DNA of 64,000 nucleotides, from contig JABACO010000006.1 in the NCBI GenBank assembly GCA_013339895.1, positions 62,001-126,000 of the forward strand. The letters run 5' to 3'. Origin of the DNA: Ephydatia muelleri. Lineage: Eukaryota; Porifera; Demospongiae; Spongillida; Spongillidae. Each line of letters begins with the position of its first letter. The stretch's first letter is position 1. The notes under the pieces were generated by a model. It saw only the letters and a list, made by a program, of their open reading frames with translations. It was not told the origin of the DNA and searched no databases. Made by a program: the position numbers and the translations under genes. Of the stretch, positions 36,742-48,095 are shown in pieces.

Positions 36742-36975
36742 TATATATGGGACAGTTGCCCCACGGTTAAAATGTTATTAAAATGCATCGCGTTTGAATC
36801 GCTATAACTTCCCAATGGATAACGCTATCGACTTCCTATTTTCAACACTTCATAGTGAAATGGTGTAGTATGAAGTGTTGAAAATAGGAAGTCGATAGCG
36901 TTATCCGTTGGGAAGTTTATAGCGATTCAAACGCGATGCATTTTATAACATTTTAACCGTGGGGCGTCCCATATA
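36742..36975. mobile_element. 234-bp foldback element (left arm)
   Basis: Inverted halves starting TATATATGGGAC and CCCCACGGTTAAAATGTTAT are repeated in reverse at the end (ATAACATTTTAACCGTGGGG, GTCCCATATAT). They pair over about 100 bp per side around a short GTGAAATGGTG loop. There are a few mismatches and a 5-nt indel near the outer end. There is no open frame. It is a large foldback/MITE, present in both arms (right copy 48096-48327), so older than the arms. It also lies in the flank shared between units B and C only as far as its insertion point. Confidence 0.8.
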
Positions 36976-37872
36976 TTATATCTGCATGCACTACCGGTAT
37001 CTAACTAATATACTACACACTACTGACGTACATGTAATGCTAAATGACCTATTGACTTAGACAATATGGCCCTTGCATTACATCACGTGCACATTATATT
37101 CACGACTTGGAAAAAATTGCACACTATATATTGCCTCGCTAAAGAAATGCTCAACCTCAAAGGCGGCTGAGATTGCGAAGATGAACACTAAATGTATGGC
37201 AAGCCTTGTGATCTAATGTAACTACTTGGGCCCGCAAGAGGGGTGCAAATTCTACCAACTCAGCACATATGGTAGTGTGCCTTTTTTTTTTACAGTATAC
37301 TGAATATTTTCCCTCAACTTTCCGAAAGTTTCCATGGGTTCAACAGGCGTGGAATCAAGTTCTGATTTAAATCCTCTGTCAGATCACTGCGTGATCTTAC
37401 ATAGAAGATGTGACGCATATGTGAATAACACACAATGATTCCAAAAAGACTCCACGCGTTATTCCCTGTGATTATGAGTTTTCATGCGTGGTCATTACTC
37501 GATATACCGGGTAGCAAAGCTATATTGAAACACAATCATATTGTTCAGATAAGGCTACGTGTCGCCATTAACTCTTTCACGGGCAACAGAGCAATATGCG
37601 CCACATGTCCTATACTAAAACCACTTTCTTTTTAACCTAAACCATTAAGACTTTTGTTGTCAACAACCCAGTGAACAGAGGAACGTTGTTTCCTGGTCAT
37701 AGTAGCGTAAGTTGTTTACAAACTACGTTTTCCTGCAACGCGCAAAATCGCACTACATGGTACCACATAATTGGCTTCGCCCATGATATAGTTAAATAGA
37801 ACACGATACCGCTGGATTCCTGGTTCCGCACACAAACTGTAACTTCCGCTAGGCAACCTAATTAGTGCACGC

Positions 37873-37880
37873 TTATATAT
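37873..37880 (+). promoter_or_regulatory. TATA-like element before receptor gene A (left arm)
   Basis: TTATATAT lies 51-58 nt upstream of the candidate first exon ATG at 37931. It is also present upstream of the right-arm gene A (about 46741-46748), but missing from the relic promoter at 26490. Suggestive only. Confidence 0.3.
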
Positions 37881-37930
37881 GTGCGAGAAGTGCTAAGCGA
37901 CGGAACAATTTTGTACTTCGCTTTTCAGAT

Positions 37931-38679
37931 ATGGATTACGTAAGTGTTCTTGCAATGTGCTTGAAAGTCGTACTAAACAAAGGCATAGCATTGGTAGCGA
38001 TTCGTAAGTCTAGCGTTCCTTCCCCAAAACAAGATTTACACCAGCGTGCTGTGCGGCGCTGTATAGGAAATCTTTGAACGCGCGCAGCGATTGTGAGGAC
38101 CATCAGGCATGCAGAACTTAAGTTTTTCCCGCCGCATCTTGTAAAGTGATTAAGTGCCTTCAGTACGAGTAGTATACAAATTACGCCTGCACTCAAGAAG
38201 GGGGAGGGGGGGGGGGTAGAGAGAGAGAGACAGCAGCTGCTTACTAAATCCGGCAATTGCGGGACTATGCGAGATGATATATAATACAAACACTCTCCTT
38301 AACAGTAAATGCACCAACGAATGTCTCTGAAACAGATTCGACCTCATTATAGCTGAATTTTCTGAATTTGAAGTTGTACATTGAATCAGCACAGCATAAA
38401 TAAATCGGCACAATATAGTGGACGAAATTACTCCACGCTCCTCCTTTGCTTTTTGACTAGCCAGTAGTGTACCATCAGTATGAGGCGAAATTAACGTTAT
38501 CACGTATTCTATCGCATGTGCTCGTGTTTCTATGTGCCTCTGCATTGATACCTGTATCAATTACTCAGGTGCTGGCTACTATCCTGGCTCTGATGGTCAG
38601 CCTCCTCGCCTCACATGAAGGTGTGTGTACATGTGTGTGTGTGTGTGTGGTGTACATGCGTGTGTGTGTGTGTGTACAT

Positions 38680-38723
<44 letters not shown>

Positions 38724-39729
38724 GATCACTGCTCAACCGTATGGAAGACATGTTACTATGACAACTTTTTCATCAGGCCACGCCCAGAACCTCACATGTG
38801 ATACCTCAATCACCCAACCCCTCTGCCCTGGGGCTGTGGTGTCATGCACCTGTGTTGTCTCTGGAACGAGCTCCTTAACTAGATGGGTTTTACTACAACA
38901 AACCCATGTCTTAGCAAATCTAACCTAATATCCTTGGCCCAGCCCTCCCCATGTGCTCCGCCTACTGGTTCATCTCAAGAATCTGTGGTGCTTACCTTAG
39001 TGCTGCTAATAACAATCCTATGGTCCTACCTCACCCTGCCAAGTGTCCACTCTCAACATCACAGCCAATCCTAGCTGAATGGCTTGGTCCTTGAGTGCAG
39101 AGACCTAGCAACTTTGGTTGGTACCAGGAACGTTAGCATAGTTGGTAAGTAGCATCCCAGCAGATCCATCTTCATGATTGTTCAAAGTAGTTGTGTGTCA
39201 CCATGTACATGCATGCTCTAGATTGCATTGCAGCAACACATTGTTTTCCTCAGGTCAATCCAAAAGAAAATAAGGGTGGTATCATTTAATCTGTCATAGC
39301 ATGCTACAACAGATATCCTTCTTGCAGTGCTTAGTCCTCTACTTACTTGAGGTTCACTGATCTTTTTCAATATTAGGGAACAATTCCAAAGGTTTATTTC
39401 ATCATTTCAAATGTAAACATTACTTCCACTCCAGGGCTGCTGGAATGCCAGGTGTTCCTCAAGTATCCCTGGTGTGTACCAACTCTCTAACCATCCAATG
39501 GACCCCAGCTCTAGTGGCTTCAATGCATCCAGTTACAACATCAGTGTGGGGAATGGTACCTCCACACTGGCTACAACCTCAACCAATGCCACTATTGGAG
39601 ACCTCATTGATGGTACAAACTACACTGTTAGTGTTACAGCCATCAACTGTGCAGGATCCAGCAACAGCAATAGTGTTAGTGTGCAAACATGTGAAGTGGT
39701 GTGTATGTGTGTGTGTGTACAGTGTGGTG

Positions 39730-39763
<34 letters not shown>

Positions 39764-40667
39764 ACATGGTATTAACCAGATCTCTGTGTAGTGCCCTGTG
39801 CTCCAGTTAGTGTCAATGTGACCACAGTCTTGTATCAGAACAACAGTGTTTATGATGTGGAGCTGTTCTGGACACACAGACAACAGGTGATCATTGATGG
39901 TTGTGATGTGTTTGAAAACATGATGTCTTCCTCCACACAGAGCTGCAGTGTCCCTCAGTACACAGTGATGGTCACCTCTGCTACTTCAACTGACATGTCA
40001 GCAGTGAATGTCAGCTATTGCACCAGCAGTTCTTGCTCCTATGTTCAGAGCATATCTGGAGCCAATGTTAGCTCTTACAATGTGTCAGTGGCTGTAGGAA
40101 CACACTGAACCAGATTGGACAGCCATATGTGGCCATGCAGAGTGAGTTGGGTGTTGACATGTAGCCTGTGTCACCATGGTTACCTTCTCTGAAAGGTGTT
40201 CCAACCCCTGTACTCCAAGTTGGTCAGTCCAATGTGAGTGGGAACACTGCTACCATCCCTGCACATTCCTGGATGGCTCCTCCCACTACTGTATGGTGTG
40301 CTGCAGTCCCTCTTCTTCCAGTGGGTTTAGCTGGGTCTGGGTACCTGTCCTCTACCAGTGGACCAAATGTCAGTGTCTCCTACAAGGCCTCACCAGTGGT
40401 CAGATGTACTACTGCAAGGCAGCAGCTACCAACACTAACTCTAATAACTGTGCTGGTCCAGTGGTTGGAGGTTGTGAAGGTTTTCTTCAGTTTCATTTCA
40501 AACTACAGCACATCACCCTCATCTTCTGCATCAAGATCAGTGACAAGCTCCAGGTAACCCGCATCATCACATGATCCCAAACAACATTCTTATTAATGCC
40601 CTTTCCCCACATGCGTGTAGTGCCAACACTGGCACCAAGCCTGACACAGGTAAGTCTGGCAGAGAGA
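37931..40667 (+). pseudogene. Receptor gene A, left arm: truncated by gap and frameshifted
   Basis: This is the mirror of the intact gene at 43065-46690. Exons match: 37931-37939 (ATGGATTAC), 38569-38620 (signal), 38777-39144 (Ig-like), 39434-39691 (FN3-1), about 39791-39885 and 39943-40141 (FN3-2), 40196-40552 (third module) and about 40620-40649. At least nine one-base deletions relative to the right copy break the frame, e.g. in GGGTTTTAC (one T short), CAAGAATCTG (C missing), TGGCTGTAGG (T missing), CATCCCTGCAC (C missing) and GTCTCCTAC (C missing). Membrane and tail exons would fall in the N gap. Nearly all differences are losses in short runs next to the gap, so low-quality sequence is as likely as true decay. 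Confidence 0.8.
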
Positions 40668-41667
40668 NNNNNNNNNNNNNNNNNNNNNNNNNNNNNNNNN
40701 NNNNNNNNNNNNNNNNNNNNNNNNNNNNNNNNNNNNNNNNNNNNNNNNNNNNNNNNNNNNNNNNNNNNNNNNNNNNNNNNNNNNNNNNNNNNNNNNNNNN
40801 NNNNNNNNNNNNNNNNNNNNNNNNNNNNNNNNNNNNNNNNNNNNNNNNNNNNNNNNNNNNNNNNNNNNNNNNNNNNNNNNNNNNNNNNNNNNNNNNNNNN
40901 NNNNNNNNNNNNNNNNNNNNNNNNNNNNNNNNNNNNNNNNNNNNNNNNNNNNNNNNNNNNNNNNNNNNNNNNNNNNNNNNNNNNNNNNNNNNNNNNNNNN
41001 NNNNNNNNNNNNNNNNNNNNNNNNNNNNNNNNNNNNNNNNNNNNNNNNNNNNNNNNNNNNNNNNNNNNNNNNNNNNNNNNNNNNNNNNNNNNNNNNNNNN
41101 NNNNNNNNNNNNNNNNNNNNNNNNNNNNNNNNNNNNNNNNNNNNNNNNNNNNNNNNNNNNNNNNNNNNNNNNNNNNNNNNNNNNNNNNNNNNNNNNNNNN
41201 NNNNNNNNNNNNNNNNNNNNNNNNNNNNNNNNNNNNNNNNNNNNNNNNNNNNNNNNNNNNNNNNNNNNNNNNNNNNNNNNNNNNNNNNNNNNNNNNNNNN
41301 NNNNNNNNNNNNNNNNNNNNNNNNNNNNNNNNNNNNNNNNNNNNNNNNNNNNNNNNNNNNNNNNNNNNNNNNNNNNNNNNNNNNNNNNNNNNNNNNNNNN
41401 NNNNNNNNNNNNNNNNNNNNNNNNNNNNNNNNNNNNNNNNNNNNNNNNNNNNNNNNNNNNNNNNNNNNNNNNNNNNNNNNNNNNNNNNNNNNNNNNNNNN
41501 NNNNNNNNNNNNNNNNNNNNNNNNNNNNNNNNNNNNNNNNNNNNNNNNNNNNNNNNNNNNNNNNNNNNNNNNNNNNNNNNNNNNNNNNNNNNNNNNNNNN
41601 NNNNNNNNNNNNNNNNNNNNNNNNNNNNNNNNNNNNNNNNNNNNNNNNNNNNNNNNNNNNNNNNNNN
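40668..41667. other. Assembly gap (1000 N)
   Basis: Exactly 1000 N bases, a conventional size for a gap of unknown length. Reading frames across it are meaningless. Confidence 0.99.
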
Positions 41668-42060
41668 CTCCCCTCCACTCCCTCCACATTTTTCCCACCC
41701 TCCTCCTACTTCCCCAACCTCCCTCCCTCCCCTCTCTCCCCTCCTCCCCCAACCTCCTCCTCCCCCTCCCTCCACCCTCCATGATTCCACTAGCAGCAGA
41801 ACATGTGATGGGAGGTACATGTGATGGGAGGTATCTGTGGGACGTCACATGACATATGTGTTACATCATGTGACACACATGTGAGGTAGCAGTGATAGAG
41901 GCAGTGAAGGAGGGGAGGGGCACAGTGAAGGAGGGGCGGGGCACAATGAAGAAGGGGCGTGGCACAGTGAAGGAGGGGTGGGCACAGTGAAGGAGGGGCG
42001 GGGCACAATGAAGAAGGGGCGTGGCACAGTGAAGAAGGGGCGGGGCACAGGGAAAGGCTC
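41668..42060. repeat. Pyrimidine-rich tract, then 20-24-bp minisatellite
   Basis: 41668-41785 is C/T-rich. 41905-42050 has about seven units of the form GGCACAGTGAAGGAGGGGCG or its GAAGAAGG variant. Between them a short ACATGTGATGGGAGGT duplication is visible. Confidence 0.85.
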
Positions 42061-42068
42061 TACATTCC

Positions 42069-42500
42069 AGTGGTCACATTGGGGAGGAAAGCAAACTGTT
42101 AACACAGTATCATGTCCCCCTGATGTTTGCAAACTACGTGTTATCTGACCAACATTCCTATGTAGAGTCTTGCCCTGTGTGTTGAGTGTTGTTAGGTGAT
42201 AGTTGAATTCATCTTGTCCCCTCCCTCCTCTCCTCCTCCCCAGCACATCCCTCCCCTTCCTCCTCCTCCTCCCCAGTACATCCCTCCCCTCCCCTCCCTC
42301 CTCTCCTCTTCCCCAGCACATCCCTTCTCCCCTCCTGTTCCCCAGTACAGTGAAGGGAAGCCATTTAATCATTTGTTGAGCATACCACCTTGTAATGTCC
42401 CTCAGCAGTTAAGGACCTTGGAGCCAACACAACACCACACAAGGTCATCACAGAGGTCATCTTACTAATAAAGACTTGTCTAAATGGGAAGAAGCAGCTG
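42069..42500 (+). CDS. Putative exons of an unidentified plus-strand gene
   Basis: After an ATTCCAG acceptor a frame reads GHIGEESKLLTQYHVPLMFA and NYVLSDQHSY up to a GTAGAG donor at about 42163. After CCCTCAG at about 42407 a second frame reads VKDLGANTTPHKVITEVILL and IKTCLNGKKQLWIL to a TAA at about 42507. Both are non-repetitive and protein-like, but the split-codon phase between them does not match directly, so an intermediate exon or a different donor is needed. The family is not recognised. The 5' part would lie in the gap. Confidence 0.35.
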
Positions 42501-42652
42501 TGGATTCTTTAATAATGGTCATGTTGTTGTAAACACATAATCACCTGTATGTAAGGATGTCCACCACTGGAGTGATGTGCAGTCATGTGAGCACAATGAT
42601 CTTTGCTTACCACACCACTTAACAGTGCATGTTGGCTGCTGTACTGTCCCCT

Positions 42653-42865
42653 ACAGAGCTAGGTCCATCCAACTGTACTCCACTACAGAGCTAGGTCCAT
42701 CCAACTGTACTGTCCCCTACAGAGCTAGGTGTACTCCACTGCAGAGCTAGGTCCATCCAACTGTACTGTCCCCTACAGAGCTAGGTCCATCCAACTGTAC
42801 TGTCCCCTACAGAGCTAGGTCCATCCAACTGTACTGTCCACTACAGAGCTAGGTCCATCCAACAC
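42653..42865. repeat. 34-bp minisatellite, about 6 copies
   Basis: Units of CTACAGAGCTAGGTCCATCC plus AACTGTACTGTCCC with internal deletions. Downstream of the gene A stop codon. Confidence 0.92.
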
Positions 42866-43064
42866 ACCTCATCCCTTCATCCCAACTTGTCTCATTTGTT
42901 GTACATTTTATGAACAAACATCACACAATGATTAAAAATGAAATATGTTAAAAATCAGGGCTATGTCTAACTTCATTTGGTATGATATGTGTGCGTCTAT
43001 TAGTTCTATGTAACAGGCCTGGTAGGGATGTGATGATGTCATACTACCACACCACAGGATGATG

Positions 43065-44834
43065 TCATACTACCACACCAGAGTATTGCACTGAGGGGGC
43101 AGCAGGCTCTGCTCTGATCTCGATGTTCACTGGTGCCAGTGGCTGGAGGTCTGCATATTTCTGCTGACACAAAAGTGCATTAAATTCATCGCCTTTATAT
43201 AATAAGGTTCCTCACCCACCCCACACACAGCCACACCCACTCACAGCCACACCCACTCACAGCCACACCCACTCACAGCCACACCCACTCACAGCCACAC
43301 CCACTCACAGCCACACCCACTCACAGCCACACCCACTCACAGCCACACCCACTCACAGCCACACCCACTCACAGGTCCCTCAGTCTTGGCCGGCTCTTTG
43401 AATGTTGAGGTGTCATCAGTGGGTGTGGTCTCCTTTTTAGACAGAGTATCGTACACCTCATGTCCCTCTAGGACACGCTCTGGAGTAGCACTGGACTCCT
43501 TGTTCAGAATGTCTCTAAGGGGGCATCAATAGGAATAATAAATGGCACATGTTGTGTGAGGCATGTGGTAGTGTGTGAGCATGTGGAGTTGATTGTCATA
43601 ATGTTGTCATAGTGTTGTCATGGTATTATCATGGTATTGTCATGGTGTTATCATGGTATACCTCATCTCTCCTGCATCTGTCTGCTCTTTACTTGGACCT
43701 AGAGAAGTGCCAGCTGTTAGTGTGTCTGAGATGATGTCACAGCTTACTGTACTTCTGTGGCCGAATGCACAGGAACATCACCATGACAACCACCACCACC
43801 ACCACTGCAACCAGGATGAGAATGCCCACGACCACACCCACCACTATCCCGGCAATCTGACCACCATTGAGAAAGCCTGTGGGGAGAGAGGAGATTGGGG
43901 AGGGCTTGGCTATGTGCATAGCTCCATCTCTCTGCCAGACTTACCTGTGTCAGGCTTGGGTGCCAGTGTTGGCACTACACGCATGTGGGGAAAGGGGCAT
44001 TAATAAGAATGTTGTTGGGATCATGTGATGATGCGGGTTACCTGGAGAGCTTGTCACTGATCTTGATGCAGAAGATGAGGGTGATGTGCTGTAGTTTGAA
44101 ATGAAACTGAAGAAAACCTTCACACCTCCAACCACTGGACCAGCACAGTTATTAGAGTTAGTGTTGGTAGCTGCTGCCTTGCAGTAGTACATCTGACCAC
44201 TGGTGAGGCCTTGTAGGGAGACACTGACATTTGGTCCACTGGTAGAGGACAGGTACCCAGACCCAGCTAAACCCACTGGAACAGAGGGACTGCAGCACAC
44301 CATACAGTAGTGGGAGGAGCCATCCAGGAATGTGCAGGGGATGGTAGCAGTGTTCCCACTCACATTGGACTGACCAACTTGGAGTACAGGGGTTGGAACA
44401 CCTTTCAGAGAAGGTAACCATGGTGACACAGGCTACATGTCAACACACCAACTCACTCTGCATGGCCACATATGGCTGTCCAATCTGGTTCAGTGTGTTC
44501 CTACAAGCCACTGACACATTGTAAGAGCTAACATTGGCTCCAGATATGCTCTGAACATAGGAGCAAGAACTGCTGGTGCAATAGCTGACATTCACTGCTG
44601 ACACATCAGTTGAAGTAGCAGAGGTGACCATCACTGTGTACTGAGGGACACTGCAGCTCTGTGTGGAGGAAGACATCATGTTTCAAACACATCACAACCA
44701 TCAATGATCACCTGTTGTCTGTGTGTCCAGAACAGCTCCACATCATAAACACTGTTGTTCTGATACAAGACTGTGGTCACATTGACACTAACTGGAGCAC
44801 AGGGCACTACACAGAGATCTGGTTAATACCATGT

Positions 44835-44872
<38 letters not shown>

Positions 44873-45872
44873 TACACACACACACACATACACACCACTC
44901 ACATGTTTGCACACTAACACTATTGCTGTTGCTGGATCCTGCACAGTTGATGGCTGTAACACTAACAGTGTAGTTTGTACCATCAATGAGGTCTCCAATA
45001 GTGGCATTGGTTGAGGTTGTAGCCAGTGTGGAGGTACCATTCCCCACACTGATGTTGTAACTGGATGCATTGAAGCCACTAGAGGCTGGGGTCCATTGGA
45101 TGGTTAGAGAGTTGGTACACACCAGGGATACTTGAGGAACACCTGGCATTCCAGGCAGCCCTGGAGTGGAATGTTTACATTTGAAATGATGAAATAAACC
45201 TTTGGAATTGTTCCCTAATCTTGAAAAAGATCAGTGAACCTCAAGTAAGTAGAGGACTAAGCACTGCAAGAAGGATATCTGTTGTAGCATGCTATGACAG
45301 ATTAAATGATACCACCCTTATTTTCTTTTGGATTGACCTGAGGAAAACAATGTGTTGCTGCAATGCAATCTAGAGCATGCATGTACATGGTGACACACAA
45401 CTACTTTGAACAATCATGAAGATGGATCTGCTGGGATGCTACTTACCAACTATGCTAACGTTCCTGGTACCAACCAAAGTTGCTAGGTCTCTGCACTCAA
45501 GGACCAAGCCATTCAAGCTAGGATTGGCTGTGATGTTGAGAGTGGACACTTGGCAGGGTGAGGTAGGGACCATAGGATTGTTATTAGCAGCACTGAGGTA
45601 AGCACCACAGATGTCTTGAGATGAACCAGTAGGCGGAGCACATGGGGAGGGCTGGGCCAAGGATATTAGGTTAGATTTGCTAAGACATGGGTTTGTTGTA
45701 GTAAAAACCCATCTAGTTAAGGAGCTCGTTCCAGAGACAACACAGGTGCATGACACCACAGCCCCAGGGCAGAGGGGTTGGGTGATTGAGGTATCACATG
45801 TGAGGTTCTGGGCGTGGCCTGATGAAAAAAGTTGTCATAGTAACATGTCTTCCATACGGTTGAGCAGTGATC

Positions 45873-45936
<64 letters not shown>

Positions 45937-46690
45937 TGTACACACACACACACACACGCATGTACACACACACACACACACACATGTACACACACCTTCA
46001 TGTGAGGCGAGGAGGCTGACCATCAGAGCCAGGATAGTAGCCAGCACCTGAGTAATTGATACAGGTATCAATGCAGAGGCACATAGAAACACGAGCACAT
46101 GCGATAGAATACGTGATAACGTTAATATTCGCCTCATACTGATTGGTACACTACTGGCTAGTCAAAAAGCAAAGGAGGAGCGTGGAGTAATTTCGTCCAC
46201 TATATTGTGCCGACTTTTATTTATGCTGTGCTGATTCAATGTACAACTTCAAATTCAGAAAATTCAGCTATAATGAGGTCGAATCTGTTTCAGAGACATT
46301 CGTTGGTGCATTTACTGTTAAGGAGAGTGTTTGTATTTATATATCATCTCGCATAGTCCCGCAATTGCCGGATTTTAGTAAGCAGCTGCTGTCTCTCTCT
46401 CTCTACCCCCCCCCTCCCCCTTCTTGAGTGCAGGCGTAATTTGTATACTACTCGTACTGAAGGCACTTAATCACTTTACAAGATGCGGCGGGAAAAACTT
46501 AAGTTCTGCATGCCTGATGGTCCCTCATAATCGCTGCGCGCGTTCAAAGATTTCCTATACAGCGCCGCACAGCACGCTGGTGTAAATCTTGTTTTGGGGA
46601 AGGAACGCTAGACTTACGAATCGCTACCAATGCTATGCCTTTGTTTAGTACGACTTTCAAGCACATTGCAAGAACACTTACGTAATCCAT
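43065..46690 (-). CDS. Receptor gene A, intact: Ig-like + three FN3 domains, transmembrane helix, tyrosine-motif tail
   Basis: Twelve minus-strand exons join in phase to 593 codons: 46682-46690 (MDY), 45996-46047, 45447-45818, 44903-45160, 44712-44806, 44457-44658, 44042-44401, 43945-43974, 43748-43876, 43662-43698, 43373-43514, 43065-43160. Signal peptide 1-20 (VLATILALMVSLLASHE). Ig-like 21-144 (NLTCDTS, PLCPGAVVSCTC). FN3-1 145-230, FN3-2 231-329, third module 330-440, then a Ser/Thr linker. Membrane helix about 467-497 (GIVVGVVVGILILVAVVVVV). The 96-residue cytoplasmic tail has Tyr536 in YDTL, Tyr564 in YADL and Tyr588 in VQYSGV, which fits the ITIM consensus. Adhesion or recognition receptor signalling through SH2 proteins is inference. 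The start is chosen by exon-plan homology; an alternative ATGAGGCGA at 46137 would extend the signal exon, but that frame is broken in the left arm. Confidence 0.85.
43213..43372. repeat. 16-bp minisatellite in gene A intron
   Basis: About ten units of ACTCACAGCCACACCC between the last two coding exons. The last unit abuts the GTGAGT donor (43371-43372), so the repeat begins inside the donor consensus. Confidence 0.95.
44835..44898. repeat. (CA)n in gene A intron after FN3-1
   Basis: CA tract at the conserved family position. Confidence 0.95.
45877..45995. repeat. (CA)n in gene A intron after the signal exon
   Basis: CA tract with three GCATGTA/ACATGTA interruptions. The left-arm copy (38621-38720) is shorter. 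Confidence 0.95.
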
Positions 46691-47257
46691 ATCTGAAAAG
46701 CGAAGTACAAAATTGTTCCGTCGCTTAGCACTTCTCGCACATATATAAGCGTGCACTAATTAGGTTGCCTAGCGGAAGTTACAGTTTGTGTGGCGGAACC
46801 AGGAATCCAGCGGTATCGTGTTCTATTTAACTATATCATGGGCGAAGCCAATTATTGTGGTACCATGTAGTGCGATTTTGCGCGTTGCAGGAAAACGTAG
46901 TTTGTAAACAACTTACGCTACTATGACCAGGAAACAACGTTTCCTCTGTTCACTGTGTTGTTGACAACAAAAGTCTTAATGGTTTAGGTAAAGAAAGTGG
47001 TTTTAGTATAGGACATGTGGCGCAATATTGCTCTGTTGCCCGTGAAAGAGTTAATGGCGACACGTAGCCTTATCTGAACAATACTGATTGTGTTTCAATA
47101 TAGCTTTGCTACCCGGTATATCGAGTAATGACCAACGCATGAAAACTCATAATCACAGGGGAATAACGCGTGGAGTCTTTTTGGAATCATTGTGTGTTAT
47201 TCACATATGCGTCACATTTTCTATGTAAGATCACGCAGTGATCTGACAGAGGATTTA
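46691..47257. other. Intergenic, 5' flank of gene A (right arm)
   Basis: Shares the TTATATAT element and flank text with 37390-37930. No gene seen. Confidence 0.5.
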
Positions 47258-47711
47258 ATTGGCAGGAAAGCTCTGGCTACGATGACTCTTGCAATGGCCC
47301 ATTTAAACGTCCGGACAGGTCTGCAGTAACTTAATTTGGGCTTTTTGTTGTGACTGCAGATGGGGCACTGGGTGTTGAAGAAAAGGCATTCATGCGCCTC
47401 CTATCAGAAAAAATTGCTGCAACTTGGCATAAATCAAACAGTGAAGTGATGGGTTATGTGCGGGCAAGGCTGATGTTTGCTATCCTTCGTGCTACAAATT
47501 TGTGCATTCGTGGGAGTCGGGTGCATGAAATGGAGGAGAAGGATGGAGATAGAAGACGGAGCAGGATTTCCATACATGCAGGAGTGACTTTATTCAATTA
47601 ATTTTTATTTTTCTTTGTTCTTTTGATATAAATATTGGTAGTTATTTTTTTCTGGTGTTATGTATTGAATACATACCAGCAATTTAATGCAACGTGCATC
47701 ATCAGGGACAT
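47258..47711 (+). mobile_element. 454-bp retroelement fragment inserted only in the right arm
   Basis: The left arm is continuous where this lies (about 37353, within GTTCTGATTTAAATCCTC). The insert has two parts. 47258-47344 is the reverse complement of 13347-13433. 47345-47711 is a direct, almost identical copy of 12753-13120, including the last 80 codons of the nuclease-like frame and its 3' end ATCATCAGGGACAT. So it is a rearranged piece of the same element family as 12.4-13.4 kb. No clear target-site duplication is visible. Confidence 0.85.
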
Positions 47712-48095
47712 ATCAGAACTTGATTCCACGCCTGTTGAACCCATGGAAACTTTCGGAAAGTTGAGGAAAATATTCAGTATACTGTAAAAAAAAAAAGGCA
47801 CACTACCATATGTGCTGAGTTGGTAGCATTTGCACCCCTCTTGCGGCAGTAATTAGATCACAAGGCTTGCCATACATTTAGTGTTCATCTTCGCAATCTC
47901 AAGCCGCCTTTGAGGTTGAGCATTTCTTTAGCGAGGCAAATAATAGTGTGCAATTTTTTCCAAGTCGTGAATATAATGTGCACGTGATGTAATGCAAGGG
48001 CCATATTGTCTAAGTCAATAGGTCATTTAGCATTACATGTACGTCAGTAGTGTGTAGTATATTAGTTAGATACCGGTAGTGCATGCAGATATAAT
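47712..48095. other. Intergenic between A and B (right arm)
   Basis: Mirrors 36976-37350. No gene or repeat beyond the neighbouring elements. Confidence 0.5.

Larger units (their letters stand above)
20900..40667 (+). repeat. Left arm of a giant inverted repeat
   Basis: The segment is the reverse complement of 43927-64000. Matched landmarks include the gene D Ig exon (21821-22192 with 62715-63086), gene C (23352-24843 with 60055-61556), the hAT remnant (27585 with 57525), pseudogene B (34418 with 50653) and gene A (up to 40667 with 43927). Arms appear about 95-98 per cent identical outside repeat-length changes (eye estimate). The left boundary is unknown because the right arm leaves the window. 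Confidence 0.95.

Noticed and set aside
40493..41852. Open frames of about 400 codons across the N region
   Set aside because: The N run has no stops by definition; the frames carry no information.
43065..43514. Classical ITAM in gene A tail
   Set aside because: The two YxxL motifs are 24 residues apart, beyond the usual 6-12; only single YxxL and one ITIM-like motif are claimed.
46048..46137. ATGAGGCGA start for gene A giving a 48-residue leader
   Set aside because: A CAG acceptor at 46048-46050 produces a 52-nt phase-0 signal exon exactly as in gene D, and the longer frame hits a stop after four codons in the left arm.
47258..47711. Simple twin-priming (5' inversion) of a LINE
   Set aside because: The inverted part derives from downstream, not upstream, of the direct part in the related copy, so the standard model does not fit.
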